Below are positions 1 to 9,007 of a stretch of DNA of 64,000 nucleotides, one piece after another. A model generated the notes under the pieces. The model had not been told where the DNA came from. It made no database searches and saw nothing but the letters and a program-made list of their open reading frames with translations. The translations under genes and the position numbers were made by a program. Where the stretch lies: positions 62,001-126,000 of the forward strand of contig NZ_SLXU01000001.1 in assembly GCF_004343505.1 (NCBI RefSeq), written 5' to 3'. This stretch comes from Rhodovulum bhavnagarense (lineage in GTDB: Bacteria > Pseudomonadota > Alphaproteobacteria > Rhodobacterales > Rhodobacteraceae). Positions within the stretch are counted from its first letter, which is position 1. The number at the start of each line of letters is the position of its first letter.

Positions 1-65
1 GTGCAGGCGCTGAGCGCCAGCAGGCCGGCACTGGCCAGCAGGAGAATGCGGGGGACTCGGGTCAT
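1..65 (-). CDS. Lipoprotein N-terminus (partial, runs off left edge)
   Basis: Only 21 codons are inside the window. They read as a bacterial lipoprotein signal peptide: Met-Thr-Arg-Val-Pro-Arg, a Leu/Ala-rich core, then the lipobox L-S-A-C at residues 18-21, so the mature protein should begin at Cys21 and be lipid-anchored. The ATG is at 65-63. The gene is transcribed leftward, in the same direction as the methyltransferase gene upstream, after a 38-nt gap. Nothing of the mature domain is visible, so the function cannot be named. Confidence 0.7.
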   Translation of the reverse strand, partial: MTRVPRILLLASAGLLALSAC

Positions 66-103
66 GTCTGCCTCTTGGTCAGGGCCGGTTACCGGCATCA
101 TGT

Positions 104-1012
104 CTAGAATATAGTCCGCGCTGGAGCTGGCTGCGAGGGGGTATGGGCGCGATATTGCCGATGGGTTTGTTCGCAAGGGATCGCATCGGCGCGCGCCGCC
201 TCCCAGGCCAGCATGGCGCGCTTGACCGGAAGGCCCCAGTGATATCCGCCAAGCGCACCGCTCTTGCGCAGCGCCCGGTGGCAGGGGATCAGGTAGCCGA
301 TCGGGTTGCGGCCAACCGCCGTACCCACCGCGCGCACCGCGCGGGGATGGCCCACGGCGCGGGCGATCTCGGAATAGGTCGTCACATGACCTTGGGGAAT
401 CGCCATCAGAGCCTCCCAGACCTTGATCTGGAAAGGCGGGCCGATCAGGTGGAGCCGCGTCATGCCGTGGCGCGAAAGGGCCGTCGCGGCCAGCGCGCTC
501 GCCCTGTCAGGGGCGTGGAGGAACTCGGCCTCGGGCCAGCGGGCCATCATGTCGGCCAAAGCCGCGTCGCGCCCGGTTTCTTCGGTGAAGGCCAGCCCGC
601 ATAATCCCTTGTCGGTGACCATGGCCAGCGCCTCGCCAAATTGGCTTGGCAGGACACCGTAGCAAACCGTCAGGCCGGCGCCGCGGCGGGCATACTCGCC
701 CGGGGTCATGGCCTCCCAGCGCAGGAAAAGGTCGTGCAACCGGCCTGTGCCCGACAGCCCCAGCGCGTCCGCGGTCTCAAGCGTGGTGAATCGCGCGCGC
801 ATCAGTGAACGGGCGTGATCGAGGGTGAGGTATTGCTGATAGCGCTTGGGCGAGACGCCGACCCAGCGCGAGAACAGCCGCTGGAAATGCGCCGGGCTCA
901 TGTTCATTTCGGCGGCAAGTCGATCAAGCGTCAGCGCCTGTCCCCCGGCCGCGTCGATGCACTCGATCGCGCGGCGAATGACGGCATAATGATAATGCTC
1001 GTCCTGCTCCAT
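104..1012 (-). CDS. AraC-family domain fused to O6-methylguanine-DNA methyltransferase (Ada-like, no N-terminal zinc domain)
   Basis: The 302-aa protein combines an AraC-type helix-turn-helix domain (about residues 10-110) with a DNA suicide methyltransferase domain (about 185-275). The active site P-C-H-R is at 243-246, so Cys244 should accept the alkyl group from O6-alkylguanine. E. coli Ada carries an additional N-terminal Cys4-zinc phosphotriester-repair domain; here the AraC helices begin near residue 10, so that sensor is absent and methylation-switched activation of Ada type is not expected in the same form. The start at 1012 is chosen because a GGGGAG-like ribosome site lies just upstream; the open frame extends further to 1141 but that extension is Arg/Pro/Gly-rich and looks non-coding. 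Divergent from nth, another base-damage repair gene. Confidence 0.9.
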   Translation of the reverse strand: MEQDEHYHYAVIRRAIECIDAAGGQALTLDRLAAEMNMSPAHFQRLFSRWVGVSPKRYQQYLTLDHARSLMRARFTTLETADALGLSGTGRLHDLFLRWEAMTPGEYARRGAGLTVCYGVLPSQFGEALAMVTDKGLCGLAFTEETGRDAALADMMARWPEAEFLHAPDRASALAATALSRHGMTRLHLIGPPFQIKVWEALMAIPQGHVTTYSEIARAVGHPRAVRAVGTAVGRNPIGYLIPCHRALRKSGALGGYHWGLPVKRAMLAWEAARADAIPCEQTHRQYRAHTPSQPAPARTIF

Positions 1013-1139
1013 GCCTGGTCTCCCCTTGGGCTGTTGTCGCAAGATAACCCGACCGGGCCGACCGGGCGACCCGGAACCTGCGTGAAGCGGCATCCGCCAC
1101 GGCCTTGCCCCGGCCGCACCGACAGGGCATAGACGGCGC

Positions 1140-1784
1140 ATGGCAAAGCCGCTGGACTATCATACGATCAAGGCGATCTTCACCCGGTTTCACGGGGTCG
1201 AACCCGAACCCAAGGGCGAGCTTGAGCATGTCAACGCCTATACCCTGCTGGTCGCCGTGGCGCTGTCCGCGCAGGCGACGGATGCGGGGGTGAACAAGGC
1301 CACGCGGTCCCTGTTTGCCAAGGTCGACACGCCCGAGGCGATGCTGGCCCTGGGCGAGGAAGGCCTGATCGAGCATATCAAGACCATCGGTCTCTACCGC
1401 AACAAGGCAAAGAACGTCATCAAGCTCAGCCGCATCCTGGTGGAGGAGTATGGCGGCGAGGTGCCGTCCTCGCGCGCGGCGTTGCAGGCGTTGCCGGGGG
1501 TGGGGCGCAAGACGGCGAACGTGGTGCTGAACATGTGGTGGGGCCTGCCCGCGCAGGCGGTCGATACCCATATCTTCCGCGTCGGCAACCGCACCCGCAT
1601 CGCGCCGGGCAAGACGGTGGATATCGTGGAACGCGCCATCGAGGACAACGTGCCGGCCGAGTTCCAGCGCCACGCCCATCACTGGCTGATCCTGCACGGG
1701 CGCTATCACTGCAAGGCGCGCAAGCCGATGTGCCCCACCTGCCTGATCCGCGATCTCTGCCCCTATGAGGACAAGACAGAATGA
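1140..1784 (+). CDS. nth: Endonuclease III
   Basis: A bifunctional DNA glycosylase/AP lyase that removes oxidised pyrimidines in base excision repair. The 214-aa length is standard. The helix-hairpin-helix L-P-G-V-G-R-K-T-A-N-V is at 118-128 with the Schiff-base lysine K124, and the catalytic Asp is D142 in V-D-T-H. The C-terminal 4Fe-4S cluster motif C-x6-C-x2-C-x5-C is complete at C191, C198, C201 and C207. It is divergent from the alkylguanine methyltransferase and overlaps the next kinase gene by 4 nt (ATGA), so the two are probably co-transcribed. Confidence 0.97.
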   Translation: MAKPLDYHTIKAIFTRFHGVEPEPKGELEHVNAYTLLVAVALSAQATDAGVNKATRSLFAKVDTPEAMLALGEEGLIEHIKTIGLYRNKAKNVIKLSRILVEEYGGEVPSSRAALQALPGVGRKTANVVLNMWWGLPAQAVDTHIFRVGNRTRIAPGKTVDIVERAIEDNVPAEFQRHAHHWLILHGRYHCKARKPMCPTCLIRDLCPYEDKTE

Positions 1785-2776
1785 CCAAACCCTATCACGT
1801 CGTCGGCATCGGCAACGCCCTTGTCGACGTTCTGGCCCATGCCGACGAGTCCTTCCTGGACTCGCACAGCATCGAAAAAGGCATCATGCAGCTTATCGAC
1901 ATGGAGCGTGCGGTGCATCTTTACGGCCAGATCGGGCCGGCTCAGGAAATCTCGGGCGGCTCCGCGGCCAACACGATTGCCGGGATCGCCCATCTGGGCG
2001 GGCGGACGGCCTATGTCGGCAAGGTCAAGGACGACCAGCTAGGCGCGATCTTTGCCCATGACCTGCGTGCGCAGGGGGCCGATTACGACACGCCCCCCGC
2101 GCCGAAGGACACCGATGGCGAGACCGGGCGCTGCATCGTGCTGGTCACGCCCGATGGCGAGCGGTCGATGAACACCTATCTCGGCGTGACCGAGCATCTG
2201 ACGCCCGCCGATATCGACGAACGCCAGGTCGCCGGGGCGGAGTGGATCTATCTCGAAGGCTATCGTTTCGACGGCCCGGAAAGCCACGAGGCCTTTGCCA
2301 AGGCCATCGGGGCGGCCAAGGCTGCCGGGGGGCGCGTGTCGCTGACCCTGTCCGATCCGTTCTGCGTGGAACGCCACCGCGATGCGTTCCGCAAGATGAT
2401 CCGCGAGGATGTGGACATGCTGTTCGCCAACCGCGCCGAGATCCTGTCGATGTACGAAACCGACGATTTCCACGAGGCGCTGAGCCGCGCCGCGGCCGAG
2501 ATCGACATCGTCGCCTGCACCGATTCCGAGAACGGCGCGCATATCCTTTCCGGGGGCAACCACTGGCACGTCCCGGCGGTGCCCACGCAGATCGTGGACG
2601 CGACCGGGGCGGGCGACCTGTTCGCGGCGGCGTTCCTTTACGGCGTCACTCATGGGCATGACCTGGAAACCGCCGGCCGGATGGGCTGCGTCGCGGCCAG
2701 CGAGATCATCAGCCATATCGGCGCCCGGGCCGAGGCGGATCTGACCGCGCTGTTCAAGGACCACGGGCTGGTCTGA
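1781..2776 (+). CDS. PfkB-family kinase, probably adenosine kinase
   Basis: A 331-aa ribokinase-family sugar/nucleoside kinase. The substrate-side glycine motif (S-G-G-S-A-A-N-T) is near residue 58 and the PfkB signature D-A-T-G-A-G-D-L-F-A lies at 273-282, with the catalytic base Asp279. The N-terminal G-I-G-N-A-L-V-D-V is typical of the adenosine-kinase-like subgroup common in alphaproteobacteria. Phosphorylation of adenosine to AMP is the family expectation, but substrate cannot be proved from sequence; another nucleoside or sugar is possible. It is translationally coupled to nth through ATGA and is followed by a GC-rich hairpin at 2801-2820. Confidence 0.85.
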   Translation: MTKPYHVVGIGNALVDVLAHADESFLDSHSIEKGIMQLIDMERAVHLYGQIGPAQEISGGSAANTIAGIAHLGGRTAYVGKVKDDQLGAIFAHDLRAQGADYDTPPAPKDTDGETGRCIVLVTPDGERSMNTYLGVTEHLTPADIDERQVAGAEWIYLEGYRFDGPESHEAFAKAIGAAKAAGGRVSLTLSDPFCVERHRDAFRKMIREDVDMLFANRAEILSMYETDDFHEALSRAAAEIDIVACTDSENGAHILSGGNHWHVPAVPTQIVDATGAGDLFAAAFLYGVTHGHDLETAGRMGCVAASEIISHIGARAEADLTALFKDHGLV

Positions 2777-2800
2777 CGCGATTGGTTCAGGGGTGAACGT

Positions 2801-2820
2801 CCGGGCCGCTTGCGGCCCGG
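2801..2820 (+). terminator. GC-rich hairpin after the PfkB kinase gene
   Basis: Perfect 8-bp stem: CCGGGCCG at 2801-2808 and CGGCCCGG at 2813-2820, with a CTTG tetraloop, 25 nt after the kinase stop codon. No clear U-run follows, so it may work as a weak or Rho-assisted terminator. It sits between convergent genes and could serve both strands. The remaining 2821-3054 shows no convincing gene. Confidence 0.5.
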
Positions 2821-3054
2821 GCAGCGCCCGACCCACCGCCATGGGGCAGACGTTCTGCGGTGCCCATCATGGGCGGCCGCTGGCGCTTTTCGCGTTGCCG
2901 GCGGAAGGGATCTGTTCCGTGCAGCACGATCCGGGGCGTGTGCGTCCGGTCGGCGTTGGCCGGTTCGGCAGGCTGCGCCGACCTGCTGGCGCAACGGTCC
3001 TGTCTCAAGCCGCCGGGTGGCTGTTCCCCGTCGTGTGGGCCGTGTGCAGGCCGA

Positions 3055-3603
3055 TCACCCGTCCCGCCATTCCCCCGGCGGCAGATCCCCCAACTCCCAT
3101 TGTCCGATCCGCGCCCGGATCAGCCGCAAGGTGGGGTGGCCCACGGCCGCCGTCATCCGCCGTACCTGCCGGTTGCGGCCCTCGGTGATCGTCAGTTCGA
3201 TCCAGGTGTCGGGCACGGATTTGCGATAGCGCACCGGCGGGTCACGGGGCCACAGGCCCGGTGGTTCGTCGATACGGCGCACCCTGGCGGGCCGTGTCGG
3301 GCCGTCCTTCAGGCGCACGCCCCGGCGCAGCGCGTCCAGCGCGGCCGCGTCCGGCACCCCCTCGACCTGCGCCCAGTAGGTCTTGGGGCTCTTGTGCCTG
3401 GGGTTCGCGATCTTCGCCTGCAACCGCCCGTCATCGGTCAGGATCAGCAACCCTTCGCTATCGCGGTCCAGCCGTCCCGCCGGATAGACGCCGGGCACAT
3501 CTATGAACTCGGCCAGCACGCGCCGGTCGGGCCGGGGCGGGCCGTCATCGGTGAATTGCGACAACACCCCCCAGGGCTTGTTGAACAGGATCACCCGGCT
3601 CAC
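3055..3603 (-). CDS. rluE: rRNA pseudouridine synthase, RluE-like
   Basis: A 182-aa RsuA/RluB/E/F-family pseudouridine synthase. The catalytic motif G-R-L-D-R-D-S-E-G begins at residue 43 with Asp46 as nucleophile, followed by the family's L-L-I-L-T-D-D-G and, near the C-terminus, N-R-Q-V-R-R-M. There is no N-terminal S4 RNA-binding domain, which matches RluE rather than RsuA or RluB. The start is a GTG at 3603-3601: it overlaps the upstream ABC ATPase stop (GTGA) and the protein then begins [11 protein letters not shown], the usual N-terminus. The longer frame upstream is only the shadow of the ATPase gene. Likely modifies 23S rRNA; the exact uridine is inferred from the family. Confidence 0.9.
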   Translation of the reverse strand: MSRVILFNKPWGVLSQFTDDGPPRPDRRVLAEFIDVPGVYPAGRLDRDSEGLLILTDDGRLQAKIANPRHKSPKTYWAQVEGVPDAAALDALRRGVRLKDGPTRPARVRRIDEPPGLWPRDPPVRYRKSVPDTWIELTITEGRNRQVRRMTAAVGHPTLRLIRARIGQWELGDLPPGEWRDG

Positions 3604-4544
3604 GCCGCGCCTTTCTTCTCCGAGGTCAGTTCCACGAAGACGTCCTGCAGATCCGGTTCCTCGGTGCGGATGTCGCGGATCACGATGCCCGCCTTGCGCA
3701 CCGCCTCGACCACGGCGCCGGTGGCGATCTCGGACCGGCGGTAGGTGAAACAGAACGCCCCGTCGGCGCGCTGGCAGCTTTCCACGCCCGCCGGCATCTG
3801 CGGCAGCGCGACCTCTTCCTCGGGGTGGATGACCAGCGTCTTGGCATCCATCCGCCCGATCAGCGCCGACGTGCTGTCGCGCGCGATCACCTCGCCGTGG
3901 TTGATGATCGCGATCTCGTCGCACATCTCCTCGGCCTCTTCCAGGTAATGGGTGGTCAGGATGATCGTGGTGCCCTGTTCCTGGTTCAGACGCCGGATAT
4001 TGGCCCACAGCATCTGGCGCAGCTCGATATCCACGCCGGCCGTGGGTTCGTCCAGCACCAGCACATGGGGGCGATGGACCAGCGCCTTGCCCAAGAGCAG
4101 GCGCCGCCGCATGCCGCCCGACAGGTTGCGGGCATAGGCCTCGGCCTTGTCCTCCAGCCCGATGGCCTTGAGGATGCGGTCGGTCACGCGCCTGGACTTG
4201 GGCACACCATACAGACCCGCCTGCACCTCCAGCGCCGCACGCGGCGTGAAGAACGGGTCGATGTTCAGCTCTTGCGGCATGACGCCGATCGAGGCCCGGC
4301 TCTGGCGCGGGTTCACGTCCTGATCGAATCCCCAGATGCGCACCTTGCCCGATGTCTTGACCACCAGCCCGGCCAGGATGTTGATCAGGGTGGATTTACC
4401 CGCCCCGTTCGGTCCCAGCAGGCCAAAGATGGACCCTGCCGGAATCTCCAGGTCAACGCCCTTCAGGGCATGCTTGGGCGGCTGGCTGCCGCTGGCGGCA
4501 TAGGTCTTGGTCAGCCCCTCGATCTCGATCGCGTTCTCGCCCAT
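3600..4544 (-). CDS. ABC-2 type transporter ATP-binding protein
   Basis: A 314-aa ATPase with Walker [10 protein letters not shown] at 44-52, the signature L-S-G-G-M-R-R-R, Walker B with D-E-P-T-A-G-V-D and an H-loop T-T-H. The tail of about 90 residues after the nucleotide-binding domain is common in ABC-2 (drug, polysaccharide or Na+ export) ATPases such as YadG/NatA. No ABC-2 permease lies beside it: downstream is the pseudouridine synthase, overlapping by 4 nt, and upstream is a divergent small gene. The start at 4544 (M-G-E-N-A-I) is preferred over 4589 because the similarity begins there. Substrate unknown. Confidence 0.88.
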   Translation of the reverse strand: MGENAIEIEGLTKTYAASGSQPPKHALKGVDLEIPAGSIFGLLGPNGAGKSTLINILAGLVVKTSGKVRIWGFDQDVNPRQSRASIGVMPQELNIDPFFTPRAALEVQAGLYGVPKSRRVTDRILKAIGLEDKAEAYARNLSGGMRRRLLLGKALVHRPHVLVLDEPTAGVDIELRQMLWANIRRLNQEQGTTIILTTHYLEEAEEMCDEIAIINHGEVIARDSTSALIGRMDAKTLVIHPEEEVALPQMPAGVESCQRADGAFCFTYRRSEIATGAVVEAVRKAGIVIRDIRTEEPDLQDVFVELTSEKKGAA

Positions 4545-4641
4545 CCTGGCCCCCTTGCCGCTTGCCCAACCCTGCCCATTCGCTATCATGCCCCTTCAGT
4601 TAAGGCGACCCCGTCGCCCCGGCAACGAGGAGCGCAAGTTC

Positions 4642-4851
4642 ATGGCTGCGGAAACCGAAAAAGAACCCCAGACCATCGCCCCCCCCGAAACCGAAGTCGT
4701 CAGCGCATGGCGCGTATGCTGCGACGGCTCGGGTCCCGGCCTCGGCCACCCACGCGTCTGGCTGAGCATTCCGCATGACACCGGCTTTGTCGAATGCGGC
4801 TATTGCGACAAGCGGTTCGTGCATGAAAGTTTCGCCGACAAGGTGGGCTGA
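4642..4851 (+). CDS. zf-CHCC domain protein (NDUFS6-like)
   Basis: A 69-aa protein with a zf-CHCC pattern: C26-C27, G-H-P with His36, and E-C-G-Y-C-D-K-R-F with Cys52 and Cys55 before a short C-terminal tail. This zinc-binding domain is shared with the complex I accessory subunit NDUFS6/NUMM, so a role with NADH:quinone oxidoreductase is the family expectation rather than something visible here. The start at 4642 is backed by a GAGGAG ribosome site about 12 nt upstream. Single-gene unit between the divergent ABC ATPase and polA. Confidence 0.88.
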   Translation: MAAETEKEPQTIAPPETEVVSAWRVCCDGSGPGLGHPRVWLSIPHDTGFVECGYCDKRFVHESFADKVG

Positions 4852-4934
4852 AATCCCGAACCCCCGGCAACCGTCTGGCACCGCGCGCCGCTTCGTGGCA
4901 AGAGCTGGGTAAGACGGCCAAGGGGGAAGCGATC

Positions 4935-7748
4935 ATGAGCGTCAATTTCGGCAAGGGCTGCCATCTGCATCTGATCGACGGATCGGCCTTCATATTCCGC
5001 GCCTTTCACGCGCTGCCCCCGCTGACGCGGAAATCCGACGGGCTGCCGGTAGGCGCGGTGTCCGGTTTCTGCAACATGATCCACAAATATGTCGAGGATA
5101 ATGCCGGCCCCGACGCGCCGACCCATGTGGCGGTGGTGTTCGACAAGGGCAGCCACACCTTCCGCAACGACCTTTACGATCAGTACAAGGCGAACCGGGA
5201 CGAGATGCCCGCTGATCTGCGCCCGCAGATCCCCCTGACCCGCGAGGCGACGCGCGCCTTCAACATCGCCTGCATCGAGAAGGAGAATTACGAGGCCGAC
5301 GACATCATCGCCACCCTGACCCGCCAGGCGGTCGAGGCCGGCGGCCGCGTGACGATCATCAGCTCGGACAAGGACCTGATGCAGCTGGTGGGCAATGGCG
5401 TCGAAATGCTGGACGCCATGAAGAACAAGCGCATCGGCGTCGAGGAGGTCGAGGAGAAATTCGGTGTGGGCCCGGATCGCGTGGTGGACGTGCAGGCCCT
5501 GGCCGGCGATTCCGTCGACAACATCCCCGGCGCGCCCGGCATCGGGATCAAGACCGCCGCCCTGCTGATCCAGGACTATGGCGACCTGGAAACCCTTCTG
5601 GACCGGGCCGAAGAGATCAAGCAGCCCAAGCGCCGCCAGACCCTGATCGAGAATCGCGCGCAGATCGAACTGTCGAAGAAACTGGTGACGCTCGACGCGG
5701 CCACACCGCTGGATTTCACGCTGGACGACCTCGAGGTGAAGGAGCCCGACGCGGAAACCCTGCTGGGCTTCCTGACGCAGATGGAATTCCGCACGCTCAC
5801 CAAGCGCATCGCGGATGGCCTGGGCGTCGAACCGCCCGTCATCGCCGATACCAACCCGGCCGGGGCCAACCCCGCCGATACCCCCTCTGCGCCGTCGAAC
5901 CTGCCCTTCACGCCTGACAATTACGAATGCGTCCGCGATGCCGGGGCCCTGCAGGCGTGGGTCGACCGCGCGAACGCCCGCGGTTGGGTCGCCGTCGACA
6001 CCGAAACCACCGGGTTGGACGAGATGCGCTGTGACCTCGTCGGCATTTCGCTGGCGGTGGAACCGGGCGCGGCCTGTTACATTCCGCTGGGCCATCGCGG
6101 CGCGGGGGACGACCTGTTCGGCAGCGACGCGCTGGCCGAGGGGCAGATGCCGCTGGACGACGCGCTGGCGATGCTGAAACCGCTCTTGCAAGACCCCGCG
6201 GTTATGAAGATCGGCCAGAACATGAAATACGACGCCAAGGTCCTGGCCCGCTACGGCATCGACATCGCCCCCATCGACGACACCATGCTGATGTCCTACG
6301 CGATGAACGCAGGGCTGCACGGCCATTCGATGGACGCGCTGTCCGAACGCTACCTGTCCCACGACCCGATCCCGATCAAGTCGCTGCTGGGGTCGGGCAA
6401 GGCGCAGATCACCTTTGACCGCGTGCCGATCGACGAGGCGGTGAAATATGCCGCCGAAGACGCCGACATCACCCTGCGGCTGGCGCACCTGTTCAAACCC
6501 CAGCTGCACCAGCGCAAGGTCACGACCGTCTACGAAACGCTGGAACGCCCGCTGGTCCCCGTGCTGGCGCAGATGGAAATGACCGGCATCAAGGTCGACC
6601 GCGACACGCTCAGCCGCATGTCCAACGCCTTCGCCCAGAAAATGGCGGGGCTGGAGGCCGAGATTCACGAACTTGCCGGGGAAACCTTCAATGTCGGCAG
6701 CCCCAAGCAGCTTGGCGAAATCCTGTTCGACAAGATGAGCCTGCCCGGCGGCAAGAAGGGCAAGACCGGCGCCTATGCCACCGGTGCCGACGTGCTGGAA
6801 GACCTGGCCGCCGAGGGCCACGACCTGCCCGCCCGCGTGCTCGACTGGCGCCAACTCAGCAAGCTGAAATCGACCTATACCGACGCGCTGCAGGACCACA
6901 TCAACCCCGAAACAGGCCGCGTGCACACGTCCTATGTCATCACCGGCGCGGTCACCGGGCGGCTGGCCTCGACCGACCCGAACCTGCAGAACATCCCCGT
7001 GCGCACCGAGGAAGGCCGCCGCATCCGCGAGGCCTTTGTCGCCGAAGACGGCAAGGTGCTGGTCTCCCTCGACTATTCCCAGATCGAGCTGCGCATCCTT
7101 GCCCATGTCGCGGATATCGACGCGCTGAAACAGGCGTTCCGCGACGGCCAGGACATCCACGCCATGACCGCCTCGGAAATGTTCGACGTGCCGATGGAGG
7201 ACATGACCCCCGAGATCCGCCGCCAAGCCAAGGCGATCAATTTCGGCGTGATCTACGGCATTTCCGGCTTCGGCCTCGCCCGCAACCTGCGCATTCCCCG
7301 GTCCGAGGCGCAGGGCTTCATCGACCGCTATTTCGAACGTTTCCCCGGCATCAAGGCCTACATGGACGACACCGTCGCCTTCGCCAAGGCGCACGGCTTC
7401 GTCCAGACCCTGTTCGGCCGCAAGATCCACACCCCCGAGATCGGCGCCAAGGGGCCGCAGGCGGGATTCGCGAAACGTGCCGCGATCAACGCGCCGATCC
7501 AGGGCACCGCGGCCGACATCATCCGCCGCGCGATGATCCGCATGCCCGACGCCATCGCCGACCTGCCGGCGAAGATGCTGTTGCAGGTGCATGATGAACT
7601 GATCTTCGAGGTGGACAAGGGCGCCGAAGAGTCCACCATAAAGGCCGTGCGCGAGGTCATGGAGGGCGCCGCGATGCCCGTGGTCAAGCTGGACGTGCCG
7701 CTGGAGGTCGATGCGGGGCAGGGGGCGAACTGGGCCGAGGCGCATTGA
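4935..7748 (+). CDS. polA: DNA polymerase I
   Basis: The 937-aa protein has all three Pol I domains. The 5'-3' flap exonuclease occupies about residues 1-290 (L-I-D-G-S-A-F-I-F-R at 13-22). The 3'-5' proofreading domain is about 340-530 and keeps D-T-E-T-T-G-L near 355, so it should be active. The polymerase domain is about 560-937, with motif A D-Y-S-Q-I-E-L-R near 713, motif B R-R-Q-A-K-A-I-N-F-G near 762 and motif C H-D-E-L near 886. It fills gaps in excision repair and removes Okazaki primers. The ATG at 4935 follows an AGGGGGAAG ribosome site. Monocistronic by spacing. Confidence 0.98.
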   Translation: MSVNFGKGCHLHLIDGSAFIFRAFHALPPLTRKSDGLPVGAVSGFCNMIHKYVEDNAGPDAPTHVAVVFDKGSHTFRNDLYDQYKANRDEMPADLRPQIPLTREATRAFNIACIEKENYEADDIIATLTRQAVEAGGRVTIISSDKDLMQLVGNGVEMLDAMKNKRIGVEEVEEKFGVGPDRVVDVQALAGDSVDNIPGAPGIGIKTAALLIQDYGDLETLLDRAEEIKQPKRRQTLIENRAQIELSKKLVTLDAATPLDFTLDDLEVKEPDAETLLGFLTQMEFRTLTKRIADGLGVEPPVIADTNPAGANPADTPSAPSNLPFTPDNYECVRDAGALQAWVDRANARGWVAVDTETTGLDEMRCDLVGISLAVEPGAACYIPLGHRGAGDDLFGSDALAEGQMPLDDALAMLKPLLQDPAVMKIGQNMKYDAKVLARYGIDIAPIDDTMLMSYAMNAGLHGHSMDALSERYLSHDPIPIKSLLGSGKAQITFDRVPIDEAVKYAAEDADITLRLAHLFKPQLHQRKVTTVYETLERPLVPVLAQMEMTGIKVDRDTLSRMSNAFAQKMAGLEAEIHELAGETFNVGSPKQLGEILFDKMSLPGGKKGKTGAYATGADVLEDLAAEGHDLPARVLDWRQLSKLKSTYTDALQDHINPETGRVHTSYVITGAVTGRLASTDPNLQNIPVRTEEGRRIREAFVAEDGKVLVSLDYSQIELRILAHVADIDALKQAFRDGQDIHAMTASEMFDVPMEDMTPEIRRQAKAINFGVIYGISGFGLARNLRIPRSEAQGFIDRYFERFPGIKAYMDDTVAFAKAHGFVQTLFGRKIHTPEIGAKGPQAGFAKRAAINAPIQGTAADIIRRAMIRMPDAIADLPAKMLLQVHDELIFEVDKGAEESTIKAVREVMEGAAMPVVKLDVPLEVDAGQGANWAEAH

Positions 7749-7782
7749 GCCGCGCCACGAATCGCCGGGTGGCATAGTTCGG

Positions 7783-8694
7783 ATGACAACCATGCCCCAT
7801 GCTCACCACCATCCCCACCTGGACCCCGCGGCAGGAGACCGCCGTGTAGCCTGGGCGGTGGCGGTTAACCTGGCGCTGACCGTTGCGCAGATCGCGGGAG
7901 GCGTGCTCTCGGGTTCGCTCGCGCTGGTTGCGGATGCGATCCACAATCTCTCCGACGCGGTGTCTCTGGTGATCGCGCTGTGCGCTCGCCGGATCGCGAG
8001 AAGACCGGCGGACGCGGCGATGACCTTCGGCTATGGCCGCGCCGAAGTGGTGGCCGCGCTGGTCAACTACACCGTGCTGATCGCGATCGCGCTGTATCTC
8101 GTGGCCGAGGCCGCGATGCGGCTGGCCGATCCGCCGGGCGTGAGCGGGTGGATCGTGGTGATCGTGGCCGGGATCGCACTGGTCGTGGACGTGATCACGG
8201 CCTTGCTGACATGGCGGATGGCAAAGGACAGTGTAAACATCCGCGCCGCCTTCCTGCACAATCTCGCTGACGCGTTCGGCTCGGTCGCGGTGATCGCGGC
8301 GGGAAGCCTGATCCTGCTTTATGATTGGCGGCTGGTCGACCCCTTGGCGACCTTCGGCATCGCGGCCTACATCCTGTTGCACGCTGCACGCGAGGTCGGT
8401 CCCGTCATGCGCATCCTGATGCTTGGCAGCCCCGATGCGCCCCCGCTGGAGGTTCTGCGCGCGCGCCTTGCGGAGGCTGAGGCGGTCAAGGACGTCCACC
8501 ATCTGCACCTGTGGCAGATCGATGAGCATCGCTGCGCGTTGCAGGCGCATCTCGTGGTGACACAAGGGGCCGACTTCCCGACCGAAATTACCCGTGCCAA
8601 GGCGTTACTGGCGCGTGAATTCGGCATCACCCACGCCACATTGGAACTTGAAACCCCGGTCTCGGGTTGCGCGGATCAGAAGGCCTGCCAATGA
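7783..8694 (+). CDS. Cation diffusion facilitator (CDF) family metal exporter
   Basis: A 303-aa membrane protein with about six transmembrane segments. Two H-x3-D metal-site motifs stand in segments II and V (A-I-H-N-L-S-D-A and F-L-H-N-L-A-D-A), the pattern of zinc-transporting CDFs, and a cytoplasmic ferredoxin-like domain ends the protein with D-V-H-H-L-H-L-W. The N-terminus is His-rich (H-A-H-H-H-P-H) and may bind metal. Expected function is Zn2+ (possibly Co2+/Cd2+)/H+ antiport out of the cytoplasm. The start at 7783 is uncertain; an ATG at 7792 is also possible. It follows polA by 34 nt and is followed by an inverted pair of dispersed repeats. Confidence 0.92.
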   Translation: MTTMPHAHHHPHLDPAAGDRRVAWAVAVNLALTVAQIAGGVLSGSLALVADAIHNLSDAVSLVIALCARRIARRPADAAMTFGYGRAEVVAALVNYTVLIAIALYLVAEAAMRLADPPGVSGWIVVIVAGIALVVDVITALLTWRMAKDSVNIRAAFLHNLADAFGSVAVIAAGSLILLYDWRLVDPLATFGIAAYILLHAAREVGPVMRILMLGSPDAPPLEVLRARLAEAEAVKDVHHLHLWQIDEHRCALQAHLVVTQGADFPTEITRAKALLAREFGITHATLELETPVSGCADQKACQ

Positions 8695-8729
8695 CCGATG
8701 ACGGCGCGCGCGCTGTCGCGTTTGGCCAT

Positions 8730-8791
8730 GGGTATTTTCACCAAGAAGAAGAGCAGGGCGCGCCTCCCCCTTCTTCTTGGTAAAAATACCC
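8730..8791. repeat. Head-to-head pair of the AAGAAGAA intergenic repeat (21-bp inverted repeat)
   Basis: Arms 8730-8750 and 8771-8791 are reverse complements at 20 of 21 positions and are separated by 20 nt. Each arm reads GGGTATTTT, a two-base variable part, CC, then AAGAAGAA. The same 21-mer recurs at 31229-31249 (identical to the right arm), and more loosely at 18653-18673 and 22776-22796. As RNA this is a strong hairpin, with a T-rich right arm, so it probably terminates the CDF transcript. The rest of 8695-9007 shows no convincing gene. Confidence 0.85.
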
Positions 8792-9007
8792 GGATCCTGC
8801 CTTTGTCTGCCCCGTACCTCCGCCGGGGGACGGGGGAGGTGACCACGCAAGGTTCGCCGGAGAAAGCCGTGATCCGGTCTTGCCCGTCTAGGTGCCCTGG
8901 AAAGTGTGGCGCATGGTCTTTTCCCGCCGCTCTGGTCCTGGGGCGACGATCGAGCAAGCTGGATCTGCAAATGTCAATTGGCGTTCGGTGCGCAAAAGCG
9001 ATCTTGT

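Noticed and set aside
2787-3054. Small open frames between the PfkB kinase and the pseudouridine synthase
   Set aside because: Low-complexity Arg/Pro/Gly composition, no ribosome sites and no recognisable family.
4800-7793. A 997-codon minus-strand open frame opposite polA
   Set aside because: Composition (Arg/His/Gly/Val-rich, no motifs) is that of a reverse-complement shadow; polA on the plus strand is unambiguous.
8691-8784. A 30-codon ORF starting with an ATGA overlap at the CDF stop
   Set aside because: Most of its codons lie in the repeat arms and it ends inside the right arm; no ribosome site or family resemblance. It might be a truncated remnant but this cannot be supported.
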